64,000 bases of DNA from Zea mays (GCF_902167145.1 NC_050100.1:200731974-200795973); one strand, 5' to 3'; shown: positions 12,024-27,597, counted from the stretch's first letter. The notes: generated by a model from the sequence alone, not told the origin. Made by a program: numbers and translations.

Positions 12024-15000
12024 CGGCAAGGAAACATATGTGGGTGAGGTGTATGAGCCTCTGGTCGATGATCAATGGCCATAGAACCTCTATTTTGTCG
12101 AAAATAGTCATGAACGACCATTTTCAATAATACCGAAGGCTAACACGTACGGATTTTTGACCAAGAAATGGTCTCCACCAGAAATCCAAGAATGTGATCT
12201 ACGGCAAGGAAACATATGTGGGTGAGGTGTACGAGCCTCTGGTCGATGATCAATGGCCACGCAACCCCATTTTGTCGAAAATAGCCATGAACGACCACGA
12301 CCATTTTCAATAATACCGAAGGCTAACACGTACGAATTTTTGACCAAGAAATGGTCTCCACTAGAAATCCAAGAATGTGATCTATGGCAAGGAAACATAT
12401 GTGGGGTGAGGTGTACGAGCCTCTGGTTGATGATAAATGGCCACACAACCCCCATTTTTGACGAAAATAGCCATGAATGACCATTTTCAATAATACCGAA
12501 GGCTAACACCTACGGATTTTTGACCAACAAATGGTGTCCACCAGAAACCAAGAATATGGTCTATGGCAAGGAAACATATGTGGGGTGAGGTGTATGAGCC
12601 TTTGGTCGATGATCAATGGCCACACAACCCCCATTTTTGTCGAAAATAGCTATGAAGGACCATTTTCAATAATACCGAAGGCTAACACCTATGGATTTTT
12701 GACGAAGAAATGGTCACCACCAGAAATCCAAGAATGTGATCTATGGCAAGGAAACATATGTGGGGTGAGGTGTACGAGCCTCTGGTCGATAATCAATGGC
12801 CACACAACCCCCATTTTTGTCGAAAATAGCCATAAATGACCATTTTCAATAATACCGAAGGCTAACACGTACGGATTTTTAACCAAGAAATGGTCTCCAC
12901 CAGAAATCCAAGAATGTGATCTATGGCAAGTAAACATATGTGGGGTGAGGTGTACGAGCCTCTGGTCGATAATAAATGGCCACACAACCCCCATTTTAGT
13001 CGAAAATAGCCATGAACGACCATTTTCAATAATACCGAAGGCTAACACCAACAGATTTTTGACCAAGAAATGGTCTCCACCAGAAATCCAAGAATGTGAT
13101 CTATAGCAAGAAAACATATGTGGGGTGAAGTGTACGAGCTTCTGGTCGATGATCAATGGCCACACAACCCCCATTTTTGTCGAAAATTGCCATGAACGAC
13201 CATTTTCAATGACACTGAAGGCTAACACGTACGGATTTTTAACCAAGAAATGGTCTCCACCAGAAATCCAAGAATGTGGTCTATGGCAAGGAAACTTATG
13301 TGGGGTGCGGTGTATGAGCCTTTGGTCGATGATCAATTGCCACACAACCCCCATTTTGTCGAAAATAGCCATGAACGACCATTTTCAATAATACCGAAGG
13401 CTAACACCTATGGATTTTTGACCAAGAAATGGTCTCCACCAGAAATCCAAGAATGTGATCTATGGCAAGATAACATATGTGGGGTGAGGTGTACGAGCCT
13501 CTGGTCGATGATCAATGGCCACGCAACCCCCATTTTTGTCGAAAATAGCCATGAACGACCATTTTCAATGACACTGAAGGCTAACACCTATGGATTTTTG
13601 ACAAAGAAATGGTCTCCACTATAAATCCAAGAATGTGATATATGGCAAGGAAACATATGTGTAGTGAGGTGTATGAGCCTCTGGTCGAAGATCAATGGCC
13701 ACACAACCCCCATTTGTGTCGAAAATAGCCATGAACGACCATTTTCAATGACACTGAAGGCTAACACCTATGGATTTTTTACCAAGAAATGGTCTCCACC
13801 ATAAATCCAAGAATGTCATCTATGGCAAGGAAACATATGTGTAGTGAGGTGTATGAGCCTCTGGTCGATGATCAATGGCCACACAACCCCCATTTTTGTC
13901 GAAAATAGCCATGAACGACCATTTACAATAATATCGAAGGCTAACACCTACGGATTTTTGACCAAGAAATGGTCTCCACCAGAAATCCAAGAATGTGATC
14001 TATGGCAAGGAAACATATGTGGGGTGAGGTGTACGAGCCTCTGATCGATGATCAATGGCCACACAACCCCCATTTTTGTTGAAAATAGCATGAACGACCA
14101 TTTTCAATAATTGTGAAGGCTAACACCTACGGATTTTTGACCACGAAATCGTCTCCACCAGAAATCCAAGAATATGATCTATGGCAAGGAAACATATTTG
14201 TGGTGAGGTGTACGAGCCTCTGGTCGATGATCAATGGCCACACAACCCCCATTTTTGTCGAAAACAGCCATGAACGACCATTTTCAATAATACCGAAGGC
14301 TAACACTTACGGATTTTTGACCAAGAAATGGTCTCCACAAGAAATACAAGATTGTGATCTATGGGAATTAAACATATGTGGGGTGAGGTGTACGAGCCTC
14401 TGGTCGATGATAAATGGCCACACAACCCCCATATTTGTCAAAAATAGCCATGAACGACCATTTTCAATAATACCGAAGGCTAACACCTACGGATTTTTGA
14501 CCAAGAAATAATCTCCACCAGAAATCCAAGAATGTGATCAATGGCAAGGAAACATATGTGGGGTGAGGTGTACGAGCCCCTGGTCGATTATCAATGGCCA
14601 CACAACCCCCATTTTTGTCGAAAATTGCCATGAACGACTATTTTCAATGACACTGAAGGCTAACACCTATGGATTTTTGACCAAGAACTGGTCTCCACCA
14701 TAGATCCAAGAATGTGATCTATGGCAAGAAAACATATGTGTAGTAAGGTGTATGAGCCTCTGGTTGAAGATAAATGGCCACACAACCCCCATTTTTGTCG
14801 AAAATAGCCATGAATGACCATTTTCAATAATACCGAAGGCTAACACATTCGGATTTTTGCCCAAGAAATGGTCTCCACCAGAAATCAAAAAATGTGTTCT
14901 ATGTCAAGGAAAACTATGTGGGGTGAGGTGTATGAGCCTCTGGTCGATGATCAATGGCCACAGAACCTCTATTTTGTCAAAAATAGCCATGAACGACCAT

Positions 15001-18000
15001 TTTCAATAATACCAAAGGCTAACACGTACGGATTTTTGACCAAGAAATGGTCTCCACCAGAAATCCAAGAATGTGATCTATAGCAAGAAAACATATGTGG
15101 GGTTAAGTGTACAAGCCTCTTGTCGATGATCAATGGCCACACAACCCCCATTTTTGTCGAAAATAGCCATGAACGACCATTTTCAATGACACTAAAGGCT
15201 AACACCTATGAATTTTTGACCAAGAGATGGTCTTCACCAGAAATCCAAGAATGTGGTCTATGGCAAGGAAACATATGTGGGGTGAGGTGTATGAGCCTTT
15301 GGTCGATGATCAATTGCCACACAACCCCCATTTTTGTCGAAAATAGCCATGAACGACCATTTTCAATAATACCGAAGGCTAACACCTACGGATTTTTGAC
15401 CAAGAAATGGTCTCCACCAGAAATCCAAGAATGTGATCTATGGCAAGGAAACTTATGTGGGGTGCGGTGTACAAGCCTCTAGTCGATGATTAATGGCGAC
15501 ACAACCCCCATTTTTGTCGAAAATAGCCATGAATGACCATTTTCAATGACACTGAAGGCTAACACCAACGAATTTTTGACCAACAAATGGTCTCCACGAG
15601 AAATCCAAGATTGTGATCTATGGCAAGATAACATATGTGGGGTAAAGTGTACGAGCCTCTGGTCGATGATCAATGGCCACGCAACCCCCATTTTTGTCGA
15701 AAATAGCCATGAACGACCATTTTCAATGACACTGAAGGCTAACACCTATGGATTTTTGACAAAGAAATGGTCTCCACTATAAATCCAAGAATGTGATATA
15801 TGGCAAGGAAACATATGTGTAGTGAGGTGTATGAGCCTCTGGTCGAAGATCAATGGCCACACAACCCCCATTTGTGTCGAAAATAGCCATGAACGACCAT
15901 TTTCAATGACACTGAAGGCTAACACCTATGGATTTTTGACCAAGAAATGGTCTCCACCATAAATCCAAGAATGTCATCTATGGCAAGGAAACATATGTGT
16001 AGTGAGGTGTATGAGCCTCTGGTCGATGATCAATGGTCACACAACCCCCCATTTTTGTCGAAAATAGCCATGAACAACCATTTACAATAATACCGAAGGC
16101 TAACACCTACGGATTTTTGACCAAGAAATGGTATCCACCAGAAATCCAAGAATGTGATCTATGGCAAGGAGACATATGTGGGGTGAGGTGTACGAGCCTC
16201 TGGTCGATGATCAATGGCCACACAACCCCCATTTTTGTCGAAAATAGCCATGAACGACCATTTTCAATAATTCCGAAGGCTAACACCTACGGATTTTTGA
16301 CCAAGAAATCGTCTCCACCAAAAATCCAAGAATATGATCTATGGCAAGGAAACATATTTGGGGTGAGGTGTACAAGCCTCTGGTCGATGATCAATGGCCA
16401 CACAACCCCCATTTTTGTCGAAAACAGCCATGAACGACCATTTTCAATAATACCGAAGGCTAACACGTACGGATTTTTGCCCAAGAAATGGTCTCCACGA
16501 GAAATCCAAGATTGTGATCTATGGCAATTAAACATATGTGGGGTGAGGTGTACGAGCCTCTGGTCGATGATAAATGGCCACACAACCCCCATTTTTGTCG
16601 AAAATAGCCATGAACGACCATTTTCAATAATACCGAAGGCTAACACCTACGGATTTTTGACCAAGAAATGGTCTCCACCAGAAATCCAAGAATGTGATCT
16701 ATGGCAAGGAAACATATGTGGGGTGAGGTTTACGAGCCCCTGGTCGATTATCAATGGCCACACAACCCCCATTTTTGTCGAAAATTGCCATGAACGACTA
16801 TTTTCAATGACACTGAAGGCTAACACCTATGGATTTTTGACCAAGAACTGGTCTCCACCATAGATCCAAGAATGTGATCTATGGCAAAAAAACATATGTG
16901 TAGTGAGGTGTATGAGCCTCTGGTTGAAGATAAATGGCCACACAACCCCCATTTTTGTCGAAAATAGCCATGAATGACCATTTTCAATAATACCGAAGGC
17001 TAACACATTCGGATTTTTGCCCAAGAAATGGTCTCCACCAGAAATCCAAAAATGTGATCTATGTCAATGAAACATATGTGGGGTGAGGTGTATGAGCCTC
17101 TGGTCGATGATCAATGGCCACAGAACCTCTATTTTCTCAAAAATAGCCATGAACGACCATTTTCAATAATACCGAAGGCTAACACGTACGGATTTTTGAC
17201 CAAGAAATGGTCTCCACCAGAAATCCAAGAATGTGATCTACGGCAAGGAAACATATGTGGGTGAGGTGTACGAGCCTCTGGTCGATGATCAATGGCCACA
17301 CAACCCCCATTTTGTCGAAAATAGCCATGAACTACCATTTTCAATAATACCGAAGGCTAACACGTACGAATTTTTGACCAAGAAATGGTCTCCACCAGAA
17401 ATCCAAGAGTGTGCTCTACGGCAAGGAAACATATGTGGGGTGAGGTGTACGAGCCTCTGGACGATGATAAATGGCCACACAACCCCCATTTTTGATGAAA
17501 ATAGCCTTGAACGACCATTTTCAATAATATCGAAAGCTAACACCTACGGATTTTTGACCAACAAATGGTCTCCACCAGAAATCCAAGAATGTGGTCTATG
17601 GCAAGGAAACATATGTGGGGTGAGGTGTATGAGCCTTTGGTCGATGATCAATGGCCACACAACCCCCATTTTTGTCGAAAATAGCCATGAACGACCATTT
17701 TCAATAATACCGAAGGCTAACACCTACGGTTTTTTGACAAGAAATGGTCACCACTAGAAATCCAAGAATGTGGTATATGGCAAGGAAACACATGTGGGGT
17801 GAGGTGTATGAGCCTTTGGTCGATGATCAATTGCCACGCAACCCCCATTTTTGTCGAAAATAGCCATGAACGACCATTTTCAATAATACTGAAGGCTAAC
17901 ACCTACGGATTTTTCACCAAGAAATGGTCTCCACCAGAAATCCAAAAATGTGATATATGGCAAGGAAACTTATGTGGGGTGAGGTGTACGATCCTCTGGT

Positions 18001-18622
18001 CGATGATCAATGGCCACACAACCCCCATCTTTGTCGAAAATAGCCATGAATGACCATTTTCAATGACACTGAAGGCTAACACCTACGAATTTTTGACCAA
18101 GAAATGGTCTCCACCATAAATCCAAGAATGTGATCTATGGCAAGGAAACATATGTGTAGTGAGGTGTATGGGCCTTTGGTCGAAGATCAATGGCCACACA
18201 ACCCCCATTTGTGTCGAAAATAGCCATGAGCGACCATTTTCAATAATACTAGAGGCTAAGACCTACGGATTTTTGACCAAGAAATGGTCTCCACCAGAAA
18301 TCCAAGAATGTGATCTATGGCAAGGAAACATATGTGGGGTGAATTGTACAAGCCTCTGGTCGATGATAAATGGCCACACAACCCCCATTTTAGTCGAAAA
18401 TAGCCATGAATGACCATTTTCATTAATACCGAAGGCTAACACCAAAAGATTTTTGACCAAGAAATGGTCTCCTCCAGAAATCCAAGAATGTGATCTATGG
18501 GAAGAAAACATATGTGGGGTGAAGTGTACGAGCCTCTGGTCGATGATCAATGGCCACACAACCCCCATTTTTGTCGAAAATAGCCATGAACGACCATTTT
18601 CAATGACACTAAAGGCTAACAC

Positions 18623-18628
18623 CTATGG
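18623..18628 (+). other. Deleted monomer with 6-bp microhomology
   Basis: The sequence runs aacacctatgg straight into caaggaaacat. A normal unit has ctatgg followed by 46 bases and then a second ctatgg (gatctatggcaagg). One copy of the 6-bp repeat and the intervening bases are lost, giving a unit of about 128 bp. This fits slippage or microhomology-mediated end joining. Confidence 0.85.
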
Positions 18629-19959
18629 CAAGGAAACATATGTGGGTGAGGTTTACGAGCCTCTGGTTGATGATCATTGGCCACACAACCCCCATTTTTT
18701 TTGAAAATAGCCATGAATGACCATTTTCAACAATACCGAAGGCTAACACGTATGGATTTTTGACCAAGAAATGGTCTCCACCAGAAATCCAAGAATGTGA
18801 TCTATGGCAAGGAAACACATGTGGGGTGAGGTGTATGAGCCTCTGGTCGATGATAAATGGCCACACAACCCCCATTTTAGTCGAAAATAGCCATGAACGA
18901 CCATTTTCAATAATACCGAAGGCTAACACCAATGGATTTTTGACCAAGAAATGGTCTCCACCAGAAATCCTAGAATGTGATCTCTGGCAAGAAAACATAT
19001 GTGGGGTGAAGTGTACAAGCCTCTGGTCGATGATCAATGGCCACACAAACCCCATTTTTGTCGAAAATAGCCATGAACGACCATTTTCAATGACACTGAA
19101 GGCTAACACCTATGGATTTTTGACCAAGAAATGGTCTCCACAATAAATCCAAGAATGTGATCTATGGCAAGGAAACATATGTGTAGTGAGGTGTATGAGC
19201 CTTTGGTCGAATATCAATGGCCACACATCCCCCATTTTTGTCGAAAATAGCCATGAACGACCATTTTCAATAGTACCGAAGGCTAAAACATTTAGATTTT
19301 TGACCAGAAATGGTCTCCACCAGAAATCAAAGAATGTGATCTATGGCAAGGAAACATATGTGGGGTGAGGTTTACGAGCCTCTGGTCGATGATCAATGGC
19401 CACACAACCCCCATTTTTGTCGAAAATAGCCATGAATGACCATTTTCAATAATACTGAAGGCTAACATGTACAGATTTTTGACCAATAAATGGTCTCCAC
19501 CGGAAATCCAAGAATGTGATCTATGGCAAGGAAACATATGTGGGGTGAGGTGTACGAGCCTCTGGTCGATGATCATTGGCCACACAACCCCCATTTTTGT
19601 CAAAAATAGCCATGAATGACCATATTCAATAATAACGAAGGCTAACACGTACGGATTTTTGACCAAGAAATGGTCTCCACCAGAAATCCAAGAATGTGAT
19701 CTATGGCAAGGAAACATATGTGGGGTGAATTGCATGAGCCTCTGGTCGATGATAAATGGCCACACAACCCCCATTTTAGTCGAAAATAGCCATGAACGAC
19801 CATTTTCAATAATACTGAAGGCTAACTCCAACAGATTTTTGACGAAGGAATGGTCTCCTCCAGAAATCCAACAATGTGATCTATGGAAAGAAACCATATG
19901 TGGGGTGAAGTGTATGAGCCTCTGGTCGATGATCAATGGCCACACAACCCCCATTTTTT

Positions 19960-22560
19960 GTCGAAAATAGCCATGAATGACCATTTTCAAAAATACCAAA
20001 GGCTAACACATTCGGATTTTTGCCCAAGAAATGGTCTCCACTAGAAATCCAAGAATGTGATCTATGGCAAGGAAACATATGTGGGGTGAGGTGTACGAGC
20101 CTCTGGTCGATGATCAATGGCCACACAACCCCCATTTTGCCGAAAATAGCCATGAACGACCATTTTCAATAATACCGAAGGCTAACACGTACGAGTTTTT
20201 GACCAAGAAATGGTCTCCACCAGAAATCCAAGAATGTGATTTATGGCAAGGAAACATATGTGGGGCGAGGTTTATGAGCCTCTAGTCAATGATAAATGGC
20301 CACACAACCCCCATTTTTTATGAAAATAGCCATGAGCGACCATTTTCAATAATACTAGAGGCTAACACCTACGGATTTTTTACCAAGAAATGGTCTCCAC
20401 CAGAAATCCAAAAATGTGATCTATGGCAAGGAAACATATGTGGGGTGAGGTGTATGAGCCTCTGGCGATGATCAATGGCCACACAACCCCCATTTTTGTC
20501 AAAAATAGCCATGAACGACCATTTTCAATAATACCGAAGGCTAACACATACGGATTTTTGACCAAGAAATGGTCTACACCAGAAATCCAACAATGTGATC
20601 TACGGCAAGGAAACATATGTGGGGTGAGGTGTATGAGCCTCTGGTCGACGATCAATGGCCACACAACCCTATTTTTTGTCGAAAATAGCCATGAACGACC
20701 ATTTTCAATGACACTGAAGGCTAACACCTACGGATTTTTGACCAAGAAATGGTCTCCACCATAAATCCAAGAATGTGATCTATGGCAAGGAAACTTATGT
20801 GTAGTGAGGTGTATGAGCCTCTGGTCGAAGATCAATGGCCACACAACCCCCATTTTTGTCGAAAATAGCCATGAATGACCATTTTCAAAAATACCAAAGG
20901 CTAACACATTCGGATTTTTGCCCAAGAAATGGTCTCCACCAGAAATCCAAGAATGTGATCTATGGCAAGGAAACATATGTGGGGTGAGGTGTACGAGCCT
21001 CTGGTCGATGATCAATGGCCACACAACCCCCATTTTGCCGAAAATAGCCATGAACGACCATTTTCAATAATACCGAAGGCTAACACGTACGAGTTTTTGA
21101 CCAAGAAATGGTCTCCACCAGAAATCCAAGAATGTGATCTATGGCAAGGAAACATATGTGGGGTGAGGTTTATGAGCCTCTAGTCGATGATAAATGGCCA
21201 CACAACCCCCATTTTTTATGAAAATAGCAATGAGCGACCATTTTCAATAATACTAGAGGCTAACACCTATGGAATTTTGACCAAGAAATGGTCTCCACCA
21301 GAAATCCAAGAATGTGATCTATGGCAAGGAAACATATGTGGGGTGAGGTGTATGAGCCTCTGGTCGATGATCAATGGCCACACAACCCCCATTTTTGTCG
21401 AAAATAGCCATGAATGACCATTTTCAATAATACCAAAGGCTAACACCTTCGGATTTTTAACCAAGAAATGGTCTCCACCAGAAATCCAAGAATGTGACCT
21501 ACGGCAAGGAAACATATGTGGGGTGAGGTGTATGAGCCTCTGGTCGACGATCAATGGCCACACAACCCTAATTTTTGTCAAAAATAGCCATGAACGACCA
21601 TTTTCAATGACACTGAAGGCTAACACCTACGGATTTTTGACCAAGAAATGGTCTCCACCATAAATCCAAGAATGTGATCTATGGCAAGGAAACATATGTG
21701 TAGTGAGGTGTATGAGCCTCTGGTCGAAGATCAATGGCCACACAACCCCCATTTTTGTCGAAAATAGCCATGAATGACCATTTTCAAAAATACCAAAGGC
21801 TAACACATTCGGATTTTTGCCCAAGAAATGGTCTCCACCAGAAATCCAAGAATGTGATCTATGGCAAGGAAACATATGTGGGGTGAGGTGTACGAGCCTC
21901 TGGTCGATGATCAATGGCCACACAACCCCCATTTTGCCAAAAATAGCCATGAACGACCATTTTCAATAATACCGAAGGCTAACACGTACGAGTTTTTGAC
22001 CAAGAAATGGTCTCCACCAGAAATACAAGAATGTGATCTATGGCAAGGAAACATATGTGGGGTGAGGTTTATGAGCCTCTAGTCGATGATAAATGGCCAC
22101 ACAACCCCCATTTTTTATGAAAATAGCCATGAGCGACCATTTTCAATAATACTAGAGGCTAACACCTACGGATTTTTGACCAAGAAATGGTCTCCACCAG
22201 AAATCCAAGAATGTGATCTATGGCAAGGAAACATATGTGGGGTGAGGTGTATGAGCCTCTGGTCGACGATCAATGGCCACACAACCTCCATTTTTGTCGA
22301 AAATAGCCATGAACGACCATTTTCAATAATACCGAAGGCTAACACCTACGGATTTTTGACCAAGAAATGGTCTCCACCAGAAATCCAAGAATGTGATCTA
22401 CGACAAGGAAACATATGTGGGGTGAGGTGTATGAGCCTCTGGTCGACGATCAATGGCCACACAACCCTAATTTTTGTCGAAAATAGCCATGAACGACCAT
22501 TTTCAATGACACTGAAGGCTAACACCTACGGATTTTTGACCAAGAAATGGTCTCCACCAT
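19960..22560 (+). repeat. 5-unit (about 899 bp) higher-order repeats in F1
   Basis: Diagnostic monomers recur at spacings of 898 and 899 bp, for example those at 20,064, 20,962 and 21,861. Each copy contains a cattttttatgaaaatagc monomer, a cattttgccgaaaa or ccaaaa monomer and an acaaccctaattttt or related monomer. The third copy diverges after about 22,260. The related reverse-oriented set lies at 36.0-37.4 kb and again at 57.4-60 kb. Confidence 0.82.
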
Positions 22561-25500
22561 AAATCCAAGAATGTTATCTATGGCAAGGAAACATATGTGT
22601 AGTGAGGTGTATGAGCCTCTGGTCCAATATCAATGGCCACACAACCCCCATTTTTGTCGAAAATAGCCATGAACGACCATTTTCAATAGTTTCGAAGGCT
22701 AACACATTCGGATTTTTGACCAAGAAATGGTCTCCACCAGAAATCAAAGAATGTGATCTATGGCAAGGAAACATATGTGGGATGAGGTGTACGAGCCTTT
22801 GGTCGATGATCAATGGCCACACAACCCCCATTTTTGTCGAAAATAGCCATGAATGACCATTTTCAATAATACCAAAGGCTAACACGTACGGATTTTGACC
22901 AAGAAATGGTCTCCACCAGATATCCAAGAATGTGATCTATGGCAAGGAAACATATGTGGGTTGAGGTGTATTAGCCTCTGGTCGATGATAAATGGCTACA
23001 CAACCCCCATTTTAGTCGAAAATAGCCATGAACGACCATTTTCAATAATACAGAAGGCTAACACCAACAGATTTTTGACCAAGAAATGGTCTCCACCAGA
23101 AATCCAAGATTGTAATCTATGGCAAGAAAAAATATGTGGGGTGAAGTGTACGAGCCTCTGGTCGATGATCAATGGCCACACAACCTCCATTTTTGTCGAA
23201 AATAGCCATGAACGATAATTTTCAATGACACTGAAGGCTAACACCTATGGATTTTTGACCAAGAAATGGTCTCCACCATAAATCCAAGAATTTGATCTAT
23301 GGCAAGGAAACATATGTGTAGTGAGGTGTATGAGCCTCTGGTCGAAGATCAATGGCCACACAACCCCCATTTTTGTCGAAAATAGCCATGAATGACCATT
23401 TTCAATAATACCGAAGGCTAACACATTCGGATTTTTGCCCAAGAAATGGTCTCCACCAGAAATCCAAGAATGTGATCTATGGCAAGGAAACATATGTGGG
23501 GTGAGGTGTACGAGCCTCTGGTCGATGATCAATGGCCACACAACCCCCATTTTGTCGAAAATAGCCATAAACGACTATTTTCAATAATACCGAAGGCTAA
23601 CACGTACGAATTTTTGACCAAGAAATGGGCTCCACCAGAAATCCAAGAATGTGATCTATGGCAAGGAAACGTATGTGGGGTGAGGTGTATGAACCTCTGG
23701 TCGATGATAAATGGCCACACAACCCCCATTTTTGATGAAAATAGCCATGAACGACCATTTTCAATAATACCAGAGGCTAACACCTACGAATTTTTGACCA
23801 AGAAACGGTCTCCACCAGAAATCCAAGAATGTGATCTATGGCAAGGAAACATATGTGGGGTGAGGTGTATGAGCCTCTGATCGATGATGAATGGCCACGC
23901 AACCCCCATTTTTGTCGAAAATAGCCATGAACGACCATTTTCAATAATACCGAAGGCTAACACCAACGGATTTTTGACCAAGAAATGGTCCCCACTAGAA
24001 ATCCAAGAATGTGATCTATGGCAAGAAAACATATGTCGAGTGAAGTGTACGAGCCTCTGGTTGATGATCAATGGCCACACAAACCCCATTTTTGTCGAAA
24101 ATAGCCATGAACGACCATTTTCAATGACACTGAACGCTAACGCTTACGGATTTTTGACCAAGAAATGGTCTCCACCATAAATCCAAGAATGTGATCTATG
24201 GAAAGGAAACATGTGTAGTGAGGTGTATGAGCCTTTGGTCGAATATCAATGGCCACACAACCCCCATTTTTGTCGAAAATAGCCATGAACGACCATTTTC
24301 AATAGTACCGAAGGCTAAAACATTCAGATTTTTGACCAAGAAATGGTCTCCACCAGAAATCAAAGAATGTGATCTATGGCAAGGAAACATATGTGGGGTG
24401 AGGTTTACGAGCCTCTGGTCGATGATCAATGGCCACACAACCCCCATTTTTGTCAAAAATAGCCATGAATGACCATTTTCAATAATACTGAAGGCTAACA
24501 CGTATAGATTTTTGACCAATAAATGGTCTCCACCAGAAATCCAAGAATGTGATCTATGGCAAGGAAACATATGTGGGGTGAGGTGTACGAGCCTCTGGTC
24601 GATGATAAATGGCCACACAACCCCCATTTTAGTCGAAAATAGCCATGCACGGCCATTTTCAATAATACCGAAGGCTAACACCAACGGATTATTGACTAAG
24701 AAATGGTCTCCACCAGAAATCCAAGAATGTGATCTATGGCAAGAAAACCTATGTGGGGTGAAGTGTACGAGCCTCTGGTCGATGATCAATGGCCACACAA
24801 CCCCCATTTTTGTCGGAAATAGCCATAAACGACCATTTTCAATGACACTGAAGGCTAACACCTACGGATTTTTGACCAAGAACTGGTCTCCACCATAAAT
24901 CCAAGAATGTGATCTATGGCAACGAAACATATGTATAGTGAGGTGTATGAGCCTCTGGTCAAAGATCAATGGCCACACAACCCCTATTTTTGTCGAAAAT
25001 AGCCATGAATGACAATTTTTAATAATACCGAAGGCTAACACATTCGGATTTTTGCCCAAGAAATAGTCTCCACTAGAAATCCAAGAATGTGATCTATGGC
25101 AAGGAAACATATGTGGGGTGAGGTGTACGAGCCTCTGGTCGATGATCAATGGCCACACAACCCCCATTTTGTCGAAAATAGCCATGAACGATCATTTTCA
25201 ATAATACTGAAGGCTAACACGTACGAATTTTTGACCAAGAAATGGTCTCCACCAGAAATCCAAGAATGTGATCTATAGCAAGGAAACATATGAGGGGTGA
25301 GGTGTACGAGCCTCTGGTCGATGATAAATGGCCACACAACCCCCATTTTTGGTGAAAATAGCCATGAACGACCATTTTCAATAATACCGAAGGCTAACAC
25401 CTATGGATTTTTGACCAAGAAATGGTCTCCACCAGAAATCCAAAATGTGATCTATGGCAAGAAAACATATGTGGGGTGAGGTGTACGAGCCTTTGGTCGA

Positions 25501-27481
25501 TGATCAATGGCCACATAACCCCCATTTTTGTCGAAAATAGCCATGAACGACCATTTTCAATGACACTGAAGGGTAACACCTACGGATTTTTGACCAAGAA
25601 ATGGTCTCCACCATAAGTCCAAGAATGTGATCTATGGCAAGGAAACATATGTGGGGTGAGGTGTATGGGCCTCTGGTCGTTGATCAATGGCCACACAACG
25701 CCCATTTTTTGTCGAAAATAGCGATCAACGACCATTTTCAATAATATAGAAGGCTAACACGTATGGATTTTTGACCAAGAAATGGTCTCCACCAGAAATC
25801 CAAGAATGTGATATATGGCAAGGAAACATATGTGGGGTGAGGTTTACGAGCCTCTAGTCGATGATCAATGGCCACACAACCCCCATTTTTGTCGAAAATA
25901 GCCATGAACGACCATTTTCAATGACACTGAAGGCTAACACCTACGGAATATTGTCGAAGAAATGGTCTCCACCATAAATCCAAGAATGTGATCTATGGCA
26001 AGGAAACACATGTGTAGTGAGGTGTATGAGCCTCTGGTCGAAGATCAATGGCCACAAAACACCCATTTTTGTCGAAAATCGCCATGAATGACCATTTTCA
26101 ATAATACCGAAGGCTAACACATTCAGATTTTTGCCCAAGAAATGGTCTCCACCATAAATCCAAGAATGTGATCTATGGCAAGGAAACATATGTGTAGTGA
26201 GGTGTATGATCCTCTGGTCGAATATCAATGGCCACACAACCCTTATTTCTGTTGAAAATAGCCATGAACGACCATTTTCAATAGTACCGAAGCTAACACA
26301 TTCGGATTTTTGACCAAGAAATGGTCTCCACCAGAAATCAAAGAATGTGATCTATGGCAAGGAAACATATGTGGGGTGAGGTTTATGAGCCTCTGGTCGA
26401 TGATCAATGGCCACACAACCCCCATTTTTGTCGAAAATAGCCATGAATGGCCATTTTCAATAATACCGAAGGCTAACAAGTACGGATTTTTGACCCAGAA
26501 ATGGTCTCCACCAAAAATCCAAGAATGTGATCTATGGCAAGGAAACATATGTGGGTGAGGTGTACGAGCTTCTGGTCGATGATAAATGACCACACAACCC
26601 CCATTTTAGACGAAAATAGCCATGAACGACCATTTTCAATAATACCGAAGGCTAACACCAACGGATTCTTGACTAAGAAATGGTCTCCACCAGAAATCCA
26701 AGAATGTGATCAATGGCAAGAAAACATATGTGGGGTTAAGTGTACGAGCCTCTGGTCGATGATCAATGGCCACACAACCCCCATTTTGTCGAAAATTGCC
26801 ATGAACGACCATTTTCAATGACACAGAAGGCTAACACCTACGGATTTTTGCCCAAGAAATGGTCTCCACCATAAATCCAAGAATGTGATCTATGGCAAGG
26901 AAACATATGTGAGGTGAGGTGTATGAGCCTCTGGTCGATGATAAATGGCCACACAACCCCCGTTTTTTACGAAAATAGCCATGAACGACCATTTTCAATA
27001 ATACCGAAGGCTAACACCTACGGATTTTTGATCAAGAAATGGTCTCCACCAGAAATCCAAGAATGTGATCTATGGCAAGGAAACATACGTGGGGTGAGGT
27101 GTATGAGCCTCTGGTCGATGATCAATGGCCACACAACCCCCATTTTTGTCGAAAATAGCCATGAACGACCATTTTCAATAATACCGAAGGCTAACACCTA
27201 CGGATTTTTGACCAAGAAATGTTCTCCACCAGAAATCCAAAATGTGATCTATGGTAAGGAAACATATGTAAGGTGAGGTGTACGAGCCTCTGGTCGATGA
27301 TCAATGGCCACACAACCCCCATTTTGTCGAAAATAGACATGAACGACCATTTACAATGACACTGAAGGCTAACACCTACGGATTTTTGACCAAGAAATGG
27401 TCTCCACTAGAAATCCAAGAATGTGATCTATGGCAAGGAAACATATGTGGGGTGAGGTGTATGGGCCTCTGGCTGAGGATC

Positions 27482-27597
27482 AATGGCCACACAACGCCCA
27501 TTTTTATCGAAAATAGCGATCAACGACCATTTTCAATAATACCGAAGGGCCGATGTTGATCGCTATTTTCGATAAAAATGGGCGTTGTGTGGCCATT
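27482..27597. other. Palindrome centre, orientation switch F1/R2
   Basis: The arms 27,482-27,524 and 27,555-27,597 are perfect 43-bp reverse complements, separated by a 30-base spacer ending in gaagggccgat. Both arms carry the same rare variants (gcgatcaac and acaacgccc), so they are copies of one ancestral monomer and not merely members of one family. Similarity continues outward with scattered mismatches, for example ctgaggatc against gatcatcgg. This is the centre of the large inverted duplication described under findings. Confidence 0.93.

Larger units (their letters stand above)
11982..27549 (+). repeat. knob180 satellite array, forward-oriented block F1
   Basis: This block holds about 86 monomers of the same 180-bp family in forward orientation (ggccacacaaccccc, then gaccattttcaataataccgaagg, then gatctatggcaagg). 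Most are full length; a shortened unit lies at 18,623. A 5-unit higher-order structure occupies about 20.0-22.5 kb. The order of variant monomers from about 14.5 kb to the right end mirrors block R2. No gene is present. Confidence 0.93.
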
